Source of the DNA: an uncultured Pseudomonadota bacterium
GTDB lineage: Bacteria > Pseudomonadota > Gammaproteobacteria > Steroidobacterales > Steroidobacteraceae
Assembly: GCA_903884235.1 (NCBI GenBank)
Contig: CAISEB010000016.1
Location: 124,001-188,000 of the forward strand
Reading direction: 5' to 3'
DNA: 64,000 nucleotides
Shown here piece after piece: positions 35,584 to 44,438 of the stretch; position 1 is the stretch's first letter, and every line of letters starts with the position of its first letter. The notes beneath the pieces were generated by a model. That model saw only the letters and a program-made list of their open reading frames with translations. It made no database searches and was not told the origin of the DNA. The translations under genes and the position numbers were made by a program.

Positions 35584-36711
35584 TCAATGTGCCGTCTTGA
35601 TCCTCGTCCACGTGCGCGTGACGACCCGTTCCGTCGCCTGACTCACTTCGTTGCTCAGGAACATCCGCCGGCGCACTTCCGGGGTCGGGTAGAGCGTCGG
35701 GTCGTTGCGGATCTCGGGCTCCACCAGCGGGTTCGCGGCGATGTTGTCGTTGCCGTAATGCGTGTCGTTGGTGATCGCGGCGATCACGTCCGGCCGCAGG
35801 ATGTAGTTCAGGAATTCGTAGGCCTCGGCCACATGGGTCGAATCGGCCGGGATCAGGAACGCGGAATAGTCGACGTTCGTCCCTTCCTTCGGCACGGTGA
35901 ACGCGAGGTGGACGTCGAGGCCGGCGGCCTTCGCGCGCGCTATCGAGATCGCATAGTCGCTCGACCAGCTCATCGACACGCAGTACTCCCCGTTCGCAAG
36001 GGAATTGAGGTATTCGGAGGAATCGAAGTTCTTGATGTAGGGTCGGACCTTCATCAAGAGGTCCTCGGCGGCCTTGAAGTCTTCCTTGCGCGTCGTGTTG
36101 GGATCGAGGTGCAGGTACACGAACGCGAGCTGCAGCACGTCCCGGGATGAATCCAGGAACGTGACGCCGCAGTCGGCGAAGCGCTTGACGACGTCGGGCT
36201 TGAACAGCATGTCGAGGCTGTCCACGGGCGCGTTGGGCATCCGCTCCCGGATCTTGTCGACGTCGTACGCGAAGCCGTTCAGGGAGTGCAGGTAGGGGAC
36301 CGCATGCTCGTTGCCCGGGTCGAAGCGGGCATAGAGCGCGAGGATCTCGGGATCGAGGTTTTTCAGGTTCGGCAGCAGAGACTTGTCGAGCTTGCGGTAG
36401 GCGCCGGCCTTGATCTGCCGGCTGAACATCAGCGTCGAGGTCTCGACGACGTCGTAGCCGGAGCCGCCGGCGAGGATCTTCGCCTCGAGCGCCTGGTCCG
36501 AATCCATGATGTCGTAGTCGACCTTGATGGCCGTGTCGCGCTCGAAGTCGGCGATGGTGTGCTTGCCGATGAAGTCCGCCCAGTTGAGGACGCTGACGAC
36601 GCGCTCCGGCTGGGTGGGCTTGGAGCAGCCGGCGAGGGCGAGGAGGGCCGCCGCGAGTGCGGCGCCCCCGAGGGCCGCGACGAACCGTGCCGCGACCCGA
36701 GGTGACCTCAA
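35584..36711 (-). CDS. Polyamine-type ABC substrate-binding lipoprotein (PotD/PotF-like)
   Basis: A 375-residue periplasmic binding protein. From the TTG start at 36711 the N-terminus is a basic region, a hydrophobic stretch and a lipobox (LLALAGCS, Cys29), so it is a lipoprotein anchored in a membrane. The mature part has SVLNWADFIGKHTIADFE, YDVVETSTLMFSRQI and YVFLNY-like segments of the PotD/PotF family. The TTG overlaps the soxG stop (TTGA), so it is translationally coupled to sarcosine oxidase; frames upstream of it only antisense soxG. This context suggests it binds sarcosine, a betaine or another amine rather than putrescine. No ATPase is next to it. Confidence 0.87.
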   Translation of the reverse strand: MRSPRVAARFVAALGGAALAAALLALAGCSKPTQPERVVSVLNWADFIGKHTIADFERDTAIKVDYDIMDSDQALEAKILAGGSGYDVVETSTLMFSRQIKAGAYRKLDKSLLPNLKNLDPEILALYARFDPGNEHAVPYLHSLNGFAYDVDKIRERMPNAPVDSLDMLFKPDVVKRFADCGVTFLDSSRDVLQLAFVYLHLDPNTTRKEDFKAAEDLLMKVRPYIKNFDSSEYLNSLANGEYCVSMSWSSDYAISIARAKAAGLDVHLAFTVPKEGTNVDYSAFLIPADSTHVAEAYEFLNYILRPDVIAAITNDTHYGNDNIAANPLVEPEIRNDPTLYPTPEVRRRMFLSNEVSQATERVVTRTWTRIKTAH

Positions 36712-37250
36712 GCGGTGAGTTCCAGGGCGGACTCTTCGAGCATCCCGACGACGTACTCGGCGAACGATCGCCAGATCTCGAGGCGGAACGTGTCGGCACC
36801 GGTGCGCCACAGCGTGATCTCGGCCTTCAGGTACACCGTGCGCGTGCACATGCCGACCGGGAACTGGCTGGCATCGAGGTCGAGCGGGCAGCCCGCCTGC
36901 AGCAGCCATTCGGCGTCGGGCCCCTTCACCTCGAACGCGACCTGCCGGTGGCTGATGTCGACGATCGAGTGCGGGATCGACTCGAGCGCCGCTGCAAGCG
37001 CCGCACGGGCGGCCGTGGCGTCGCCCTCGGGTGCGATCAGGAGTTGCTCGTCCGGGCCGAGCCAGAGTGCGGCGCGGGCGCCCGCCACGTTGGCGCGGCA
37101 GGCCGTGGCCGGCAGTTCCACGCCGAAGGCGCGGGATGCCGCCTGGGCGGCGGCGGCGCCACCGCGGAAGATGAATCGCGTCGCCGCGGGCAACGGTGCG
37201 AGCCAGGCGCGGGATTCGATCCGCGGCGGCTGCCTCTTCGGGTCAGACAT
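36708..37250 (-). CDS. soxG: Sarcosine oxidase gamma subunit
   Basis: The 180-residue gamma subunit of heterotetrameric sarcosine oxidase. It shows LPATACRANVAGARAALWLG, the conserved DISHRQVAFEVKGPDAEWLL and CTRTVYLKAEITLWR segments. It has a GcvT-like fold and stabilises the alpha subunit. It overlaps soxA by 8 nt and its stop overlaps the next gene's TTG, fixing it inside the operon. Gene order soxB-D-A-G is the usual one. Confidence 0.93.
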   Translation of the reverse strand: MSDPKRQPPRIESRAWLAPLPAATRFIFRGGAAAAQAASRAFGVELPATACRANVAGARAALWLGPDEQLLIAPEGDATAARAALAAALESIPHSIVDISHRQVAFEVKGPDAEWLLQAGCPLDLDASQFPVGMCTRTVYLKAEITLWRTGADTFRLEIWRSFAEYVVGMLEESALELTA

Positions 37251-40242
37251 TGATGCGAGCCCCTTGCGGATCGTAGAACACGGGCGAGACCACCTTGACG
37301 GGGATGTCCCCGCCCGGCATCGCGACCCAGATCGTCTCGCCCATGCGGGCGCGACCGTTGGCGACTGCGGCCATCGCGATCGAGCGGCCGAGTGCCGCGC
37401 TGCGGTACGAGCTCGTGACGTAGCCGATCATCGGGAACGGGATCGGGCGATTGGGTGCATCGACCACCTGCGCGCCTTCCTCGAGCACGACCTTGGGGTC
37501 GATGGTCTCGAGCCCGACGAGCTGCTTGCGCCCCGGGGCCGTCAGCGCCGGCCGGGTGAGGCCGCGCTTGCCGATGAAGTCCGGTTTCGTCTTGCCGATC
37601 GCCCAGGCGACACCGGCGTCGTCCGGGGTCATCGTGCCGTCCGTGTCCTGGCCGACGATGATGTAGCCCTTCTCGGCGCGCAGCACGTGCATCGCCTCGG
37701 TGCCGTACGGCGTGATGCCGAACTCCTGGCCGGCGGCATGGATCGCCTCCCAGACCATCGTGCCGTAGTCGGCGGGGACGTTGACCTCGAAGCCGAGCTC
37801 GCCGCTGAAGCTGACCCGGAACAGCATCAGCGGCACGCCGCAGATCTCGCCGTTCGCGATAGCCATGTGCGGCAGTGCCGCGGGTGACAGGTCGATGCCG
37901 GTGACGAGCTTCGCGAGCACGTCGCGCGCCTTCGGGCCCTGCACGGCGACGACTGCCCACTGCTCGGTGGTGGAGGTGATCCAGACCGAGAGGTCCGTCC
38001 ACTCGGTCTGCAGGTAGTCCTCCATCATCCCGAACACACGCGCCGCGCCACCGGTCGTGGTCGTGACGTGGAAACGATCCGCCGCCAGGCGACCGATGAC
38101 GCCGTCGTCGTAGACGAAGCCGTCGTCGCGCAGCAGGATGCCGTAGCGCGCGCGGCCGGGCGCCAGGCTGGACCAGTTGTTGACGTAGAACCGGTTGAGG
38201 AATTCAGCTGCGTCCTTGCCCACGACCTCGATCTTGCCGAGCGTCGAGGCGTCGAACATGCCGACCGAGTTGCGCACGGCAAGGCATTCGCGATCGACCG
38301 CCGCATGCATGTTCTCGCCGCCGACCGGGAAGAAGCGCGTGCGCTTCCAGAGGCCGACGTCCTCGAACACGCCGCCGCGTGCGACTGCCCACTCGTGGCT
38401 CGGCGTCTTGCGCACCGGATCGAACTGGTCGCCGCGGGCCACGCCGGCGAAGCTGCCGAAGGTCACCGGCGTGTACGGCATCCGGTAGGTCGTCAGGCCC
38501 ACGTCCGGAATGCGCCGGTCGGACGAGGCGGCGACCATCGCCAGCGCATTGAGGCCGGACGTCTTGCCCTGGTCCGTCGCCATGCCGGTCGTCGTGTAGC
38601 GCTTGATGTGCTCGATCGACTCGAAGCCCTCGCGCTGGGCGAGCGCGATGTCGCGCGTCGTGACGTCGTTCTGGAAGTCGACGAACGCCTTGGCGGGCGG
38701 TACCGGCGTCGCCGGTTGGGCAAGCGCGCCCGGTGTGCCCCTGATGTCGGCATCCAGCGTCTGCGCGGCGTAGGTGCGGCCCGTCGCCGCGAATCCGGCG
38801 GCGGTTGCGGCGGCGGCGCCCGCCGCGGCGCCATCTCCGAGCGTGGCCGCGAGGCCGGACACGCCGCGGCAGTTGCCGGCCGAGCGAGTCCGCTCGGCGG
38901 CGGCCGCCGGGACGAACCCGCCGAACGCGTCGTCCCAGGCGAGCTTGCCGCGGGACTGCGAGTGCAGGTGCACGCTCGGCGTGTAGCCGCCGGACATCAA
39001 TACGACGTCGCAGGCATGGGTGACCGATGGCACCACTGTGCCGTCCGAGGCGACGCGTCCGAGGCGGATGCCGCTGACGTGGAGCTTGCCGGTGGTGCCG
39101 AGCACCGTGTTTCCGGTGCTGATGGGCAGGCCGGCCGCACGGGCTGCAGAGGCGGCAGGGCCGTCGTTGCCCGTGCGCACGTCCGCGATCGCGACGATCG
39201 TCACGCCCGCGGCCGCGAGATCGAGTGCCGCGGCGTACGCGGCATCGCTGCCGGCGACGATGACGGCGCGCTCGCCGACCTTCGTCCCGTAGCGGTTCGC
39301 GTAGGTGCGCCCGGCGCCGGCGAGCATGACGCCCGGACGGTCGTTGCCCGGGAAGATCAGCGGCCGTTCGATGGCGCCGGTCGTCAGCACCACCTCGCGT
39401 GCACGCACCTGCCACATCCGCTCGCGCGGCTGCTGGCTGCCGGGCGATGCGAGATGATCCGTGATCCGCTCGCAGAGGCCGATGTGGTTGTGCGGGAAGT
39501 AGCCGAACGCGGTCGTCCGCGGCAGCAGGCGCACGCGGGGGTTCGCGCCGAGCGTCTTGACCGCCGACTCGAGCCAGGTCGCGACCGGCTGGCCCTCGAC
39601 CGAGGCGTCGCGCTCGGCGAGCAGCGAGCCACCCAGTTCCTGCTGCTCGTCGCAGAGGATGACCCGTGCCCCGGCAGCGGCGGCCTCGAGTGCCGCGGCG
39701 AGGCCGGCGGGACCTGCGCCGACGACAAGCACATCGCAGTGCACGAACTGCTGGGCGTAGCGATCGGGGTCCGGGAGCTTCGGCGCGATGCCGAGGCCCG
39801 CGGCCTTGCGGATCGGCGGCTCGTACAGGGCCTTCCAGGCCGACCGCGGCCACATGAAGGTCTTGTTGTAGAAGCCCGCCGGGATGAACGGCGACAGCAG
39901 GCTCGTGACCGCGCCGACGTCGAACTTGAGGCTCGGCCAGCGGTGCTGGCTCTCGGCGACGAGGCCGTCGTAGAGCTCGACCTGCGTCGCGCGCAGGTTC
40001 GGCGTGTGACGGGCGGCGTCACGGATCACCGTGACGAGCGCATTCGGCTCCTCGGCGCCCGCGGAGACGATGCCACGGGGACGGTGGTACTTGAACGAGC
40101 GGTTCACGAGGTGCACGCCGTTGGCAAGCAGTGCCGAGGCGAGCGTGTCGCCTGCGAAACCCTGGCAACGCTGGCCGTCGAACGTGAACGAGATCGCCCG
40201 CGTGCGGTCGATGCGGCCACCCTTGGCGGTGCGCAGCGTCAT
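37243..40242 (-). CDS. soxA: Sarcosine oxidase alpha subunit
   Basis: A 999-residue alpha subunit. Residues 1 to about 100 form the ferredoxin-like domain (RAISFTFDGQRCQGFAGDTL) without an iron-sulfur cluster. A nucleotide-binding domain starts at about 170 (CDVLVVGAGPAGLAAALEAA), and the last third is a GcvT-like tetrahydrofolate-binding half (RVSFSGELGFEVNVPADYG). The enzyme oxidises sarcosine to glycine, giving methylene-THF and hydrogen peroxide. A small Ala-rich stretch near residues 470-510 resembles a linker. It overlaps soxD by 4 nt and soxG by 8 nt. Confidence 0.95.
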   Translation of the reverse strand: MTLRTAKGGRIDRTRAISFTFDGQRCQGFAGDTLASALLANGVHLVNRSFKYHRPRGIVSAGAEEPNALVTVIRDAARHTPNLRATQVELYDGLVAESQHRWPSLKFDVGAVTSLLSPFIPAGFYNKTFMWPRSAWKALYEPPIRKAAGLGIAPKLPDPDRYAQQFVHCDVLVVGAGPAGLAAALEAAAAGARVILCDEQQELGGSLLAERDASVEGQPVATWLESAVKTLGANPRVRLLPRTTAFGYFPHNHIGLCERITDHLASPGSQQPRERMWQVRAREVVLTTGAIERPLIFPGNDRPGVMLAGAGRTYANRYGTKVGERAVIVAGSDAAYAAALDLAAAGVTIVAIADVRTGNDGPAASAARAAGLPISTGNTVLGTTGKLHVSGIRLGRVASDGTVVPSVTHACDVVLMSGGYTPSVHLHSQSRGKLAWDDAFGGFVPAAAAERTRSAGNCRGVSGLAATLGDGAAAGAAAATAAGFAATGRTYAAQTLDADIRGTPGALAQPATPVPPAKAFVDFQNDVTTRDIALAQREGFESIEHIKRYTTTGMATDQGKTSGLNALAMVAASSDRRIPDVGLTTYRMPYTPVTFGSFAGVARGDQFDPVRKTPSHEWAVARGGVFEDVGLWKRTRFFPVGGENMHAAVDRECLAVRNSVGMFDASTLGKIEVVGKDAAEFLNRFYVNNWSSLAPGRARYGILLRDDGFVYDDGVIGRLAADRFHVTTTTGGAARVFGMMEDYLQTEWTDLSVWITSTTEQWAVVAVQGPKARDVLAKLVTGIDLSPAALPHMAIANGEICGVPLMLFRVSFSGELGFEVNVPADYGTMVWEAIHAAGQEFGITPYGTEAMHVLRAEKGYIIVGQDTDGTMTPDDAGVAWAIGKTKPDFIGKRGLTRPALTAPGRKQLVGLETIDPKVVLEEGAQVVDAPNRPIPFPMIGYVTSSYRSAALGRSIAMAAVANGRARMGETIWVAMPGGDIPVKVVSPVFYDPQGARINV

Positions 40243-40532
40243 CGCGCACCTCCGGCCGTCGGGGCCGGGCGTGCTTCGCCGGCCTTGTAGGTCACCACGA
40301 AGTGATCCGTGGTCGTGTCGCGAATCGCGTTGAAGAAGCGGCCGCAGCCGCGCGCGTGGCGCCAGCGCTCCGCGAACAGGCCGCGGGTGTTGTCACGCAG
40401 GTACAGGAATTCGAGCCACTCCTGGTCGCTCGCCTTCGAGGGGTCGGCGGGGCGCGCGATGTGGGCCTGTCCGCCGTAGGCGAACTCGAGCTCCGGCCGT
40501 GGGCCGCAGTAGGGGCATTCGATCAACAGCAT
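40239..40532 (-). CDS. soxD: Sarcosine oxidase delta subunit
   Basis: A 97-residue zinc-binding subunit. The ligands are C6 and C9 (IECPYCG) and H59 and C63 (RHARGCGRFF), with the conserved WLEFLYLRDN and GLFAERWRH segments. It lies 10 nt after soxB and overlaps soxA by 4 nt. Complete for the family. Confidence 0.96.
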   Translation of the reverse strand: MLLIECPYCGPRPELEFAYGGQAHIARPADPSKASDQEWLEFLYLRDNTRGLFAERWRHARGCGRFFNAIRDTTTDHFVVTYKAGEARPAPTAGGAR

Positions 40533-40542
40533 GGGGGTGCCT

Positions 40543-41796
40543 TCAGTGCGCGACGGCCGCAGCCGCCGCTTCGTCGATCAGGAATCCTTCGCGGAAGCGC
40601 TCGATCGTGAACGGTGCCGCGATCGGGTGCGGCTCGTCGTGGGCGATCGTATGCGCGAATACGTGTGCCGATCCTGGCGTCGCCTTGAAGCCGCCCGTGC
40701 CCCAGCCGCAGTTGACGTACAGTCCCTTGACCTCGGTCTTCGCGATGATCGGCGAGCGATCCGGCGTGCAGTCGACGATGCCGCCCCAGTTGCGCAGCAT
40801 CCTGAGGCGCCGCACCACCGGGAACAGTTCGCAGATCGACTCGAGCGTGTGCGTGTTGATGTGCAACGCGCCCCGCTGGGTGTAGGAGTTGTAGGCATCG
40901 GTACCGGCGCCGATCACGAGCTCGCCTTTGTCGGACTGGCTCATGTAGGCGTGGATCGTGTTCGACATCACGACGCACGGCATGATCGGGTCCACCGGCT
41001 CAGAGACCAGCGCCTGCAGCGGGTAGCTCTCGAGCGGCAGCTTGATGCCGGCATAGCCCATCACGACACTGGTGTTGCCTGCGGCCGAGACGCCGATCTT
41101 CTTCGAGCGGATGTAGCCGCGCGACGTCTCGATGCCCTCGACGGCGCCCTGCGCGTCGCGGCGGATGCCGGTGACCTCGCAGTTCTCGATGATGTCGACG
41201 CCGAGCGCGTCCGCCGCACGGGCGTAGCCCCAGGCGATCGTGTCGTGGCGGGCGACGCCGCCGCGCCGCTGCAGCGCCGCGCCGACGACCGGATAGCGGA
41301 TGTTCTTCTCGATGTTCAGCAGCGGGCAGAATTCCTTAGCCTGCTCCGGCTCCAGCCACTCGTTGTCGACGCCGTTGCCGCGGTTCGCGTGGATGTGGCG
41401 CTTCAGCACCTGGATGTCGTGCACGGTGTGCGCGAGCATCATCACGCCACGCGGCGAGAACATCGTGTTGTAGTTGAGGACCTGCGACAGGTCCTCCCAC
41501 AGCTTTAGCGAATGGTCGTAGAGCCGGGCGCTCTCGTCGAACAGGTAGTTCGAGCGGATGATCGTCGTGTTGCGGCCGGTGTTGCCGCCGCCGATCCAGC
41601 CCTTCTCGACGACCGCGATGTTCGTCAGGCCGTGCTCGGCCGCGAGGTAGTAGGCGGCCCCGAGTCCGTGGCCGCCACCGCCGACGATGATCGCGTCGTA
41701 CTCAGCCTTCGGCGTGGCGCGCCGCCACTGCGACTTCCACCCCTGGTGGCCGCCGAAGGCTTCCTTGAACAGTGACCAGGCCGAGAACTTTTGCAT
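40543..41796 (-). CDS. soxB: Sarcosine oxidase beta subunit
   Basis: The 417-residue catalytic beta subunit. It has the FAD fold YDAIIVGGGGHGLGAAYYL, H184 in GVARHDTIAWG (the position of the covalent FMN histidine in characterised enzymes) and GWGTGGFKATPGSA near the C-terminus. It accepts sarcosine at the FAD site and passes electrons to FMN and oxygen. Its ATG shares one base with the stop of the upstream flavoprotein gene, so the dimethylglycine-dehydrogenase-like enzyme and sarcosine oxidase are made from one message. Confidence 0.96.
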   Translation of the reverse strand: MQKFSAWSLFKEAFGGHQGWKSQWRRATPKAEYDAIIVGGGGHGLGAAYYLAAEHGLTNIAVVEKGWIGGGNTGRNTTIIRSNYLFDESARLYDHSLKLWEDLSQVLNYNTMFSPRGVMMLAHTVHDIQVLKRHIHANRGNGVDNEWLEPEQAKEFCPLLNIEKNIRYPVVGAALQRRGGVARHDTIAWGYARAADALGVDIIENCEVTGIRRDAQGAVEGIETSRGYIRSKKIGVSAAGNTSVVMGYAGIKLPLESYPLQALVSEPVDPIMPCVVMSNTIHAYMSQSDKGELVIGAGTDAYNSYTQRGALHINTHTLESICELFPVVRRLRMLRNWGGIVDCTPDRSPIIAKTEVKGLYVNCGWGTGGFKATPGSAHVFAHTIAHDEPHPIAAPFTIERFREGFLIDEAAAAAVAH

Positions 41797-44255
41797 CAGG
41801 CCCTCAGATCGTTGTTGTCGGGGTCGTACGGCGACTCGACCAGCACGGTCGCGCGCTTGCGCTCGCCGAGCACCTCGACGACGAGCTCGGTGCCCGGCGT
41901 CGCGTAGTCGGGCTTCACGTAGCCGATGATGAGGCTCTTCTTGATCGTGTGGCCATAGTACCCCGAGGTCGCGCGGCCGATCATCTTGCCGCCCTTCTCG
42001 AAGATCGGCTCGTTGCCGAGCGGGTCGGCATCGACGACGTCATGGACCTCGAGCGTCACGAAACGGTGCGGCACGCCGTCGGCGAGCTGCTTCTCGAGCG
42101 CCTCGCGACCGATGAACGGACCCTTCTTCATGCGCACGAAGCGATCCAGCGAGCACTCGAACGGCGTGTAGTCGCGCGTCATGTCGCTGCCCCACATGCG
42201 GTAGGACTTCTCCATGCGCAGCGATTCCATGGCGCGCATGCCGACCATGCCGATGCCGTATTCGGCGCCGGCCTCGAAGATCGCGTCGAACAGGCTGTGC
42301 GCGTACTCGATCGGGAAATGCAGCTCCCAGCCGAGCGCGCCGACGAAGTTCACGCGCAGCGCGTAGACGTCGGTCGCATAGCCGGCCTCGATGACCTGGC
42401 TCGTCAGCCACGGGAACGACTCGTTGTCGAGCTTCGAGTCGGTGAGCTTGGCCATCAGGTCGCGCGCGCGCGGGCCGCCGATCACGAAGCAGCCACGGCT
42501 CGTCGTGATGTCGGTGAGCGTCACCGAGCCGTCGGTCGGCACGCGCTTCTTCAGATAGTCGCTGTCGTAGCGCTCGGCGGCGCCGGCGCTGACGCAGTAG
42601 TAGTGGTCGTCCGCGATCTTGGTGATCGTGAACTCGGAGCGGATGCCGCCGCGCTTCGTCAGCGCGTGGCAGAGCGCGATGCGGCCGATCTTGGTCGGCA
42701 CCTTGTTCGCGACCAGGCTGTCGAGCCAGGCCTCGGCACCGGCGCCCTTGACCTCGTACTTCGTGAACGGGGCCAGGTCGATCACGCCGACCTTCTCGCG
42801 CATCAGCGCCACTTCACGGGCGACGTGCGGGAAGTAGTTCGTGCGACGGAAGCTCCACACGTCCTTCGGCTCGACGCCCTTCGGCGCGAACCACATCGCG
42901 CGTTCCCAGCCGTAGCGCTGGCCCATCACCGCGCCCATCTGCTTGAGCTTGTCGTAGACGGGGCTCGTCTTGACCGGACGGGCGGCCGGGCGTTCCTCGT
43001 CGGGGAAGTGGATCGTGAAGACCTCGCGGTAGGTCTCCTCGTTCTTCTGCACGACGTAGCGCTTCGACGTGTACGAGCCGTAGCGGCGCGGGTCGACGGC
43101 GAGCATGTCGATGCCCGGCTCGCCCTCGACGATCCACTCGGCGAGCTGCCAGCCGGAGCCGCCGGCGGCCGTGATGCCGAAGCTGTGGCCCTCGTTGAGC
43201 CACAGGCCACGCCTGGTTCCGGCGGGACCGACGAGGGGACTGCCATCCGGCGTGTACGAGATCGGCCCGTTGACGATGTCCTTGATGCCGCAGTGCTCGA
43301 GCGCCGGGACGCGACGCTGCGCCGCCTCGATGTGCGGCACGAGGCGCTCGAGGTCACCCTCGAACAGGCTCTTGCCGAACCAGTCGGGCACGCCGTCCGC
43401 GAAGCGCGCCGGGGCGCCGTGCTCGTAGGGCCCGAGGATCCAGCCGAGGCGCTCCTCGCGCAGGTAGTAGGACTTGTCCGATTCGCGCAGCACGGCGAGT
43501 TCCGGGCCACCCTGGGCGCGGTACGCCTCGAGTTCCGGCGACTTGTCGTAGACGATGTACTGGTGCTCGACGGGGATCGCCGGGACGTTGATGCCGAACA
43601 TGCGGCCGGTCTGGCGGGCGTAGTTGCCGGTCGCGCAGACGACGTGCTCGCAGGTGATCTCGCCCTTGTTGGTCGTCAGCTTCCACTCGCCCGACGCGGT
43701 CTGGGCGACGAAGAGCACTTCGGTCTGCTCGTAGATCTCGGCACCGCCCGTGCGCGCGCCCTTGCGCAGCGCCATCGTCAGGTCGGCCGGTGCGATGTGG
43801 CCGTCATCGGGATGGTAGAGCGCGCCGACGATGGGCGGCGTGTCGCCATGCCCGCCGAGGTCGACCAGCGGCCACAGCTTCTTGACCTCGGCCGGCGTGA
43901 TGACCTGGAAGGGCACGCCGATGGTGTTCGCGGTGCCGCAGTACTTGTAGTACTCGTCCATGCGGTCGCGGTTCGTCGCGAGACGCAGGTTGCCGGTGAC
44001 GTGGAAGCTCACGTCCTGGCCGGTCTCCGCCGGCAGCGACTTGTAGAGGTCGACCGAGTACTTGTGCAGCTGGCCGACCGTGTAGCTCATGTTGAACAGC
44101 GGCAGGAGGCCGGCCGCGTGCCAGGTGGACCCGGCGGTCAGTTCGGAGCGCTCGAGCAGCACCACGTCCGACCAGCCTTTCTTCACCAAGTGGTACAGCG
44201 TGCTGACGCCGACGACGCCGCCGCCGATCACCACCACCCGGGCATGAGTCTTCAT
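41796..44255 (-). CDS. Dimethylglycine dehydrogenase-like FAD protein with GcvT domains (3)
   Basis: An 819-residue flavoprotein, first gene of the sarcosine oxidase operon. It has VVVIGGGVVGVSTLYHL, STWHAAG (His46, position of the covalent FAD-His in mitochondrial dimethylglycine dehydrogenase) and the folate-binding half with VNFVGALGWELHFPIEYA and TSGYYGHTIKKSLIIGYV. Placement before soxB makes dimethylglycine the most likely substrate, giving sarcosine for the next enzyme. It is divergent from the GlxA-type regulator across 183 nt that contain a perfect inverted repeat. Of the three related genes in the window, this has the strongest context for a true dimethylglycine dehydrogenase. Confidence 0.9.
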   Translation of the reverse strand: MKTHARVVVIGGGVVGVSTLYHLVKKGWSDVVLLERSELTAGSTWHAAGLLPLFNMSYTVGQLHKYSVDLYKSLPAETGQDVSFHVTGNLRLATNRDRMDEYYKYCGTANTIGVPFQVITPAEVKKLWPLVDLGGHGDTPPIVGALYHPDDGHIAPADLTMALRKGARTGGAEIYEQTEVLFVAQTASGEWKLTTNKGEITCEHVVCATGNYARQTGRMFGINVPAIPVEHQYIVYDKSPELEAYRAQGGPELAVLRESDKSYYLREERLGWILGPYEHGAPARFADGVPDWFGKSLFEGDLERLVPHIEAAQRRVPALEHCGIKDIVNGPISYTPDGSPLVGPAGTRRGLWLNEGHSFGITAAGGSGWQLAEWIVEGEPGIDMLAVDPRRYGSYTSKRYVVQKNEETYREVFTIHFPDEERPAARPVKTSPVYDKLKQMGAVMGQRYGWERAMWFAPKGVEPKDVWSFRRTNYFPHVAREVALMREKVGVIDLAPFTKYEVKGAGAEAWLDSLVANKVPTKIGRIALCHALTKRGGIRSEFTITKIADDHYYCVSAGAAERYDSDYLKKRVPTDGSVTLTDITTSRGCFVIGGPRARDLMAKLTDSKLDNESFPWLTSQVIEAGYATDVYALRVNFVGALGWELHFPIEYAHSLFDAIFEAGAEYGIGMVGMRAMESLRMEKSYRMWGSDMTRDYTPFECSLDRFVRMKKGPFIGREALEKQLADGVPHRFVTLEVHDVVDADPLGNEPIFEKGGKMIGRATSGYYGHTIKKSLIIGYVKPDYATPGTELVVEVLGERKRATVLVESPYDPDNNDLRA

Positions 44256-44357
44256 CGTTGGGGTCTCCGTTCCAGCCGTTCCGGCACCCGGCGGGCGCCG
44301 GGTGGGGGTCAGAATTCAAGCCGGAAAGTGTAACGGGAGACCATCCGGGCACGGCTC

Positions 44358-44384
44358 CATTTGCGACAAATTCTGACGCAAATG
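44358..44384. promoter_or_regulatory. Inverted repeat CATTTGCG-N11-CGCAAATG, candidate regulator site
   Basis: A perfect 8-bp inverted repeat with 11-nt spacer in the 183-nt space between the divergent flavoprotein/sox operon (start 44255) and the GlxA-type regulator (start 44439). One arm is part of ACGCAAATGCG (44376-44386), which also occurs at 17139-17149 upstream of receptor 1. The most likely binder is the AraC-type regulator encoded beside it. Confidence 0.6.
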
Positions 44385-44438
44385 CGCCAGTCGGACTTAT
44401 ACTTCGGTTTGTCCCTAAATTTCCGCCGGGGAGGGCAC

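Noticed and set aside
41772-44333. Long plus-strand frame opposite the sox-linked flavoprotein gene
   Set aside because: No motif and fully antisense to a gene with FAD and GcvT signatures.
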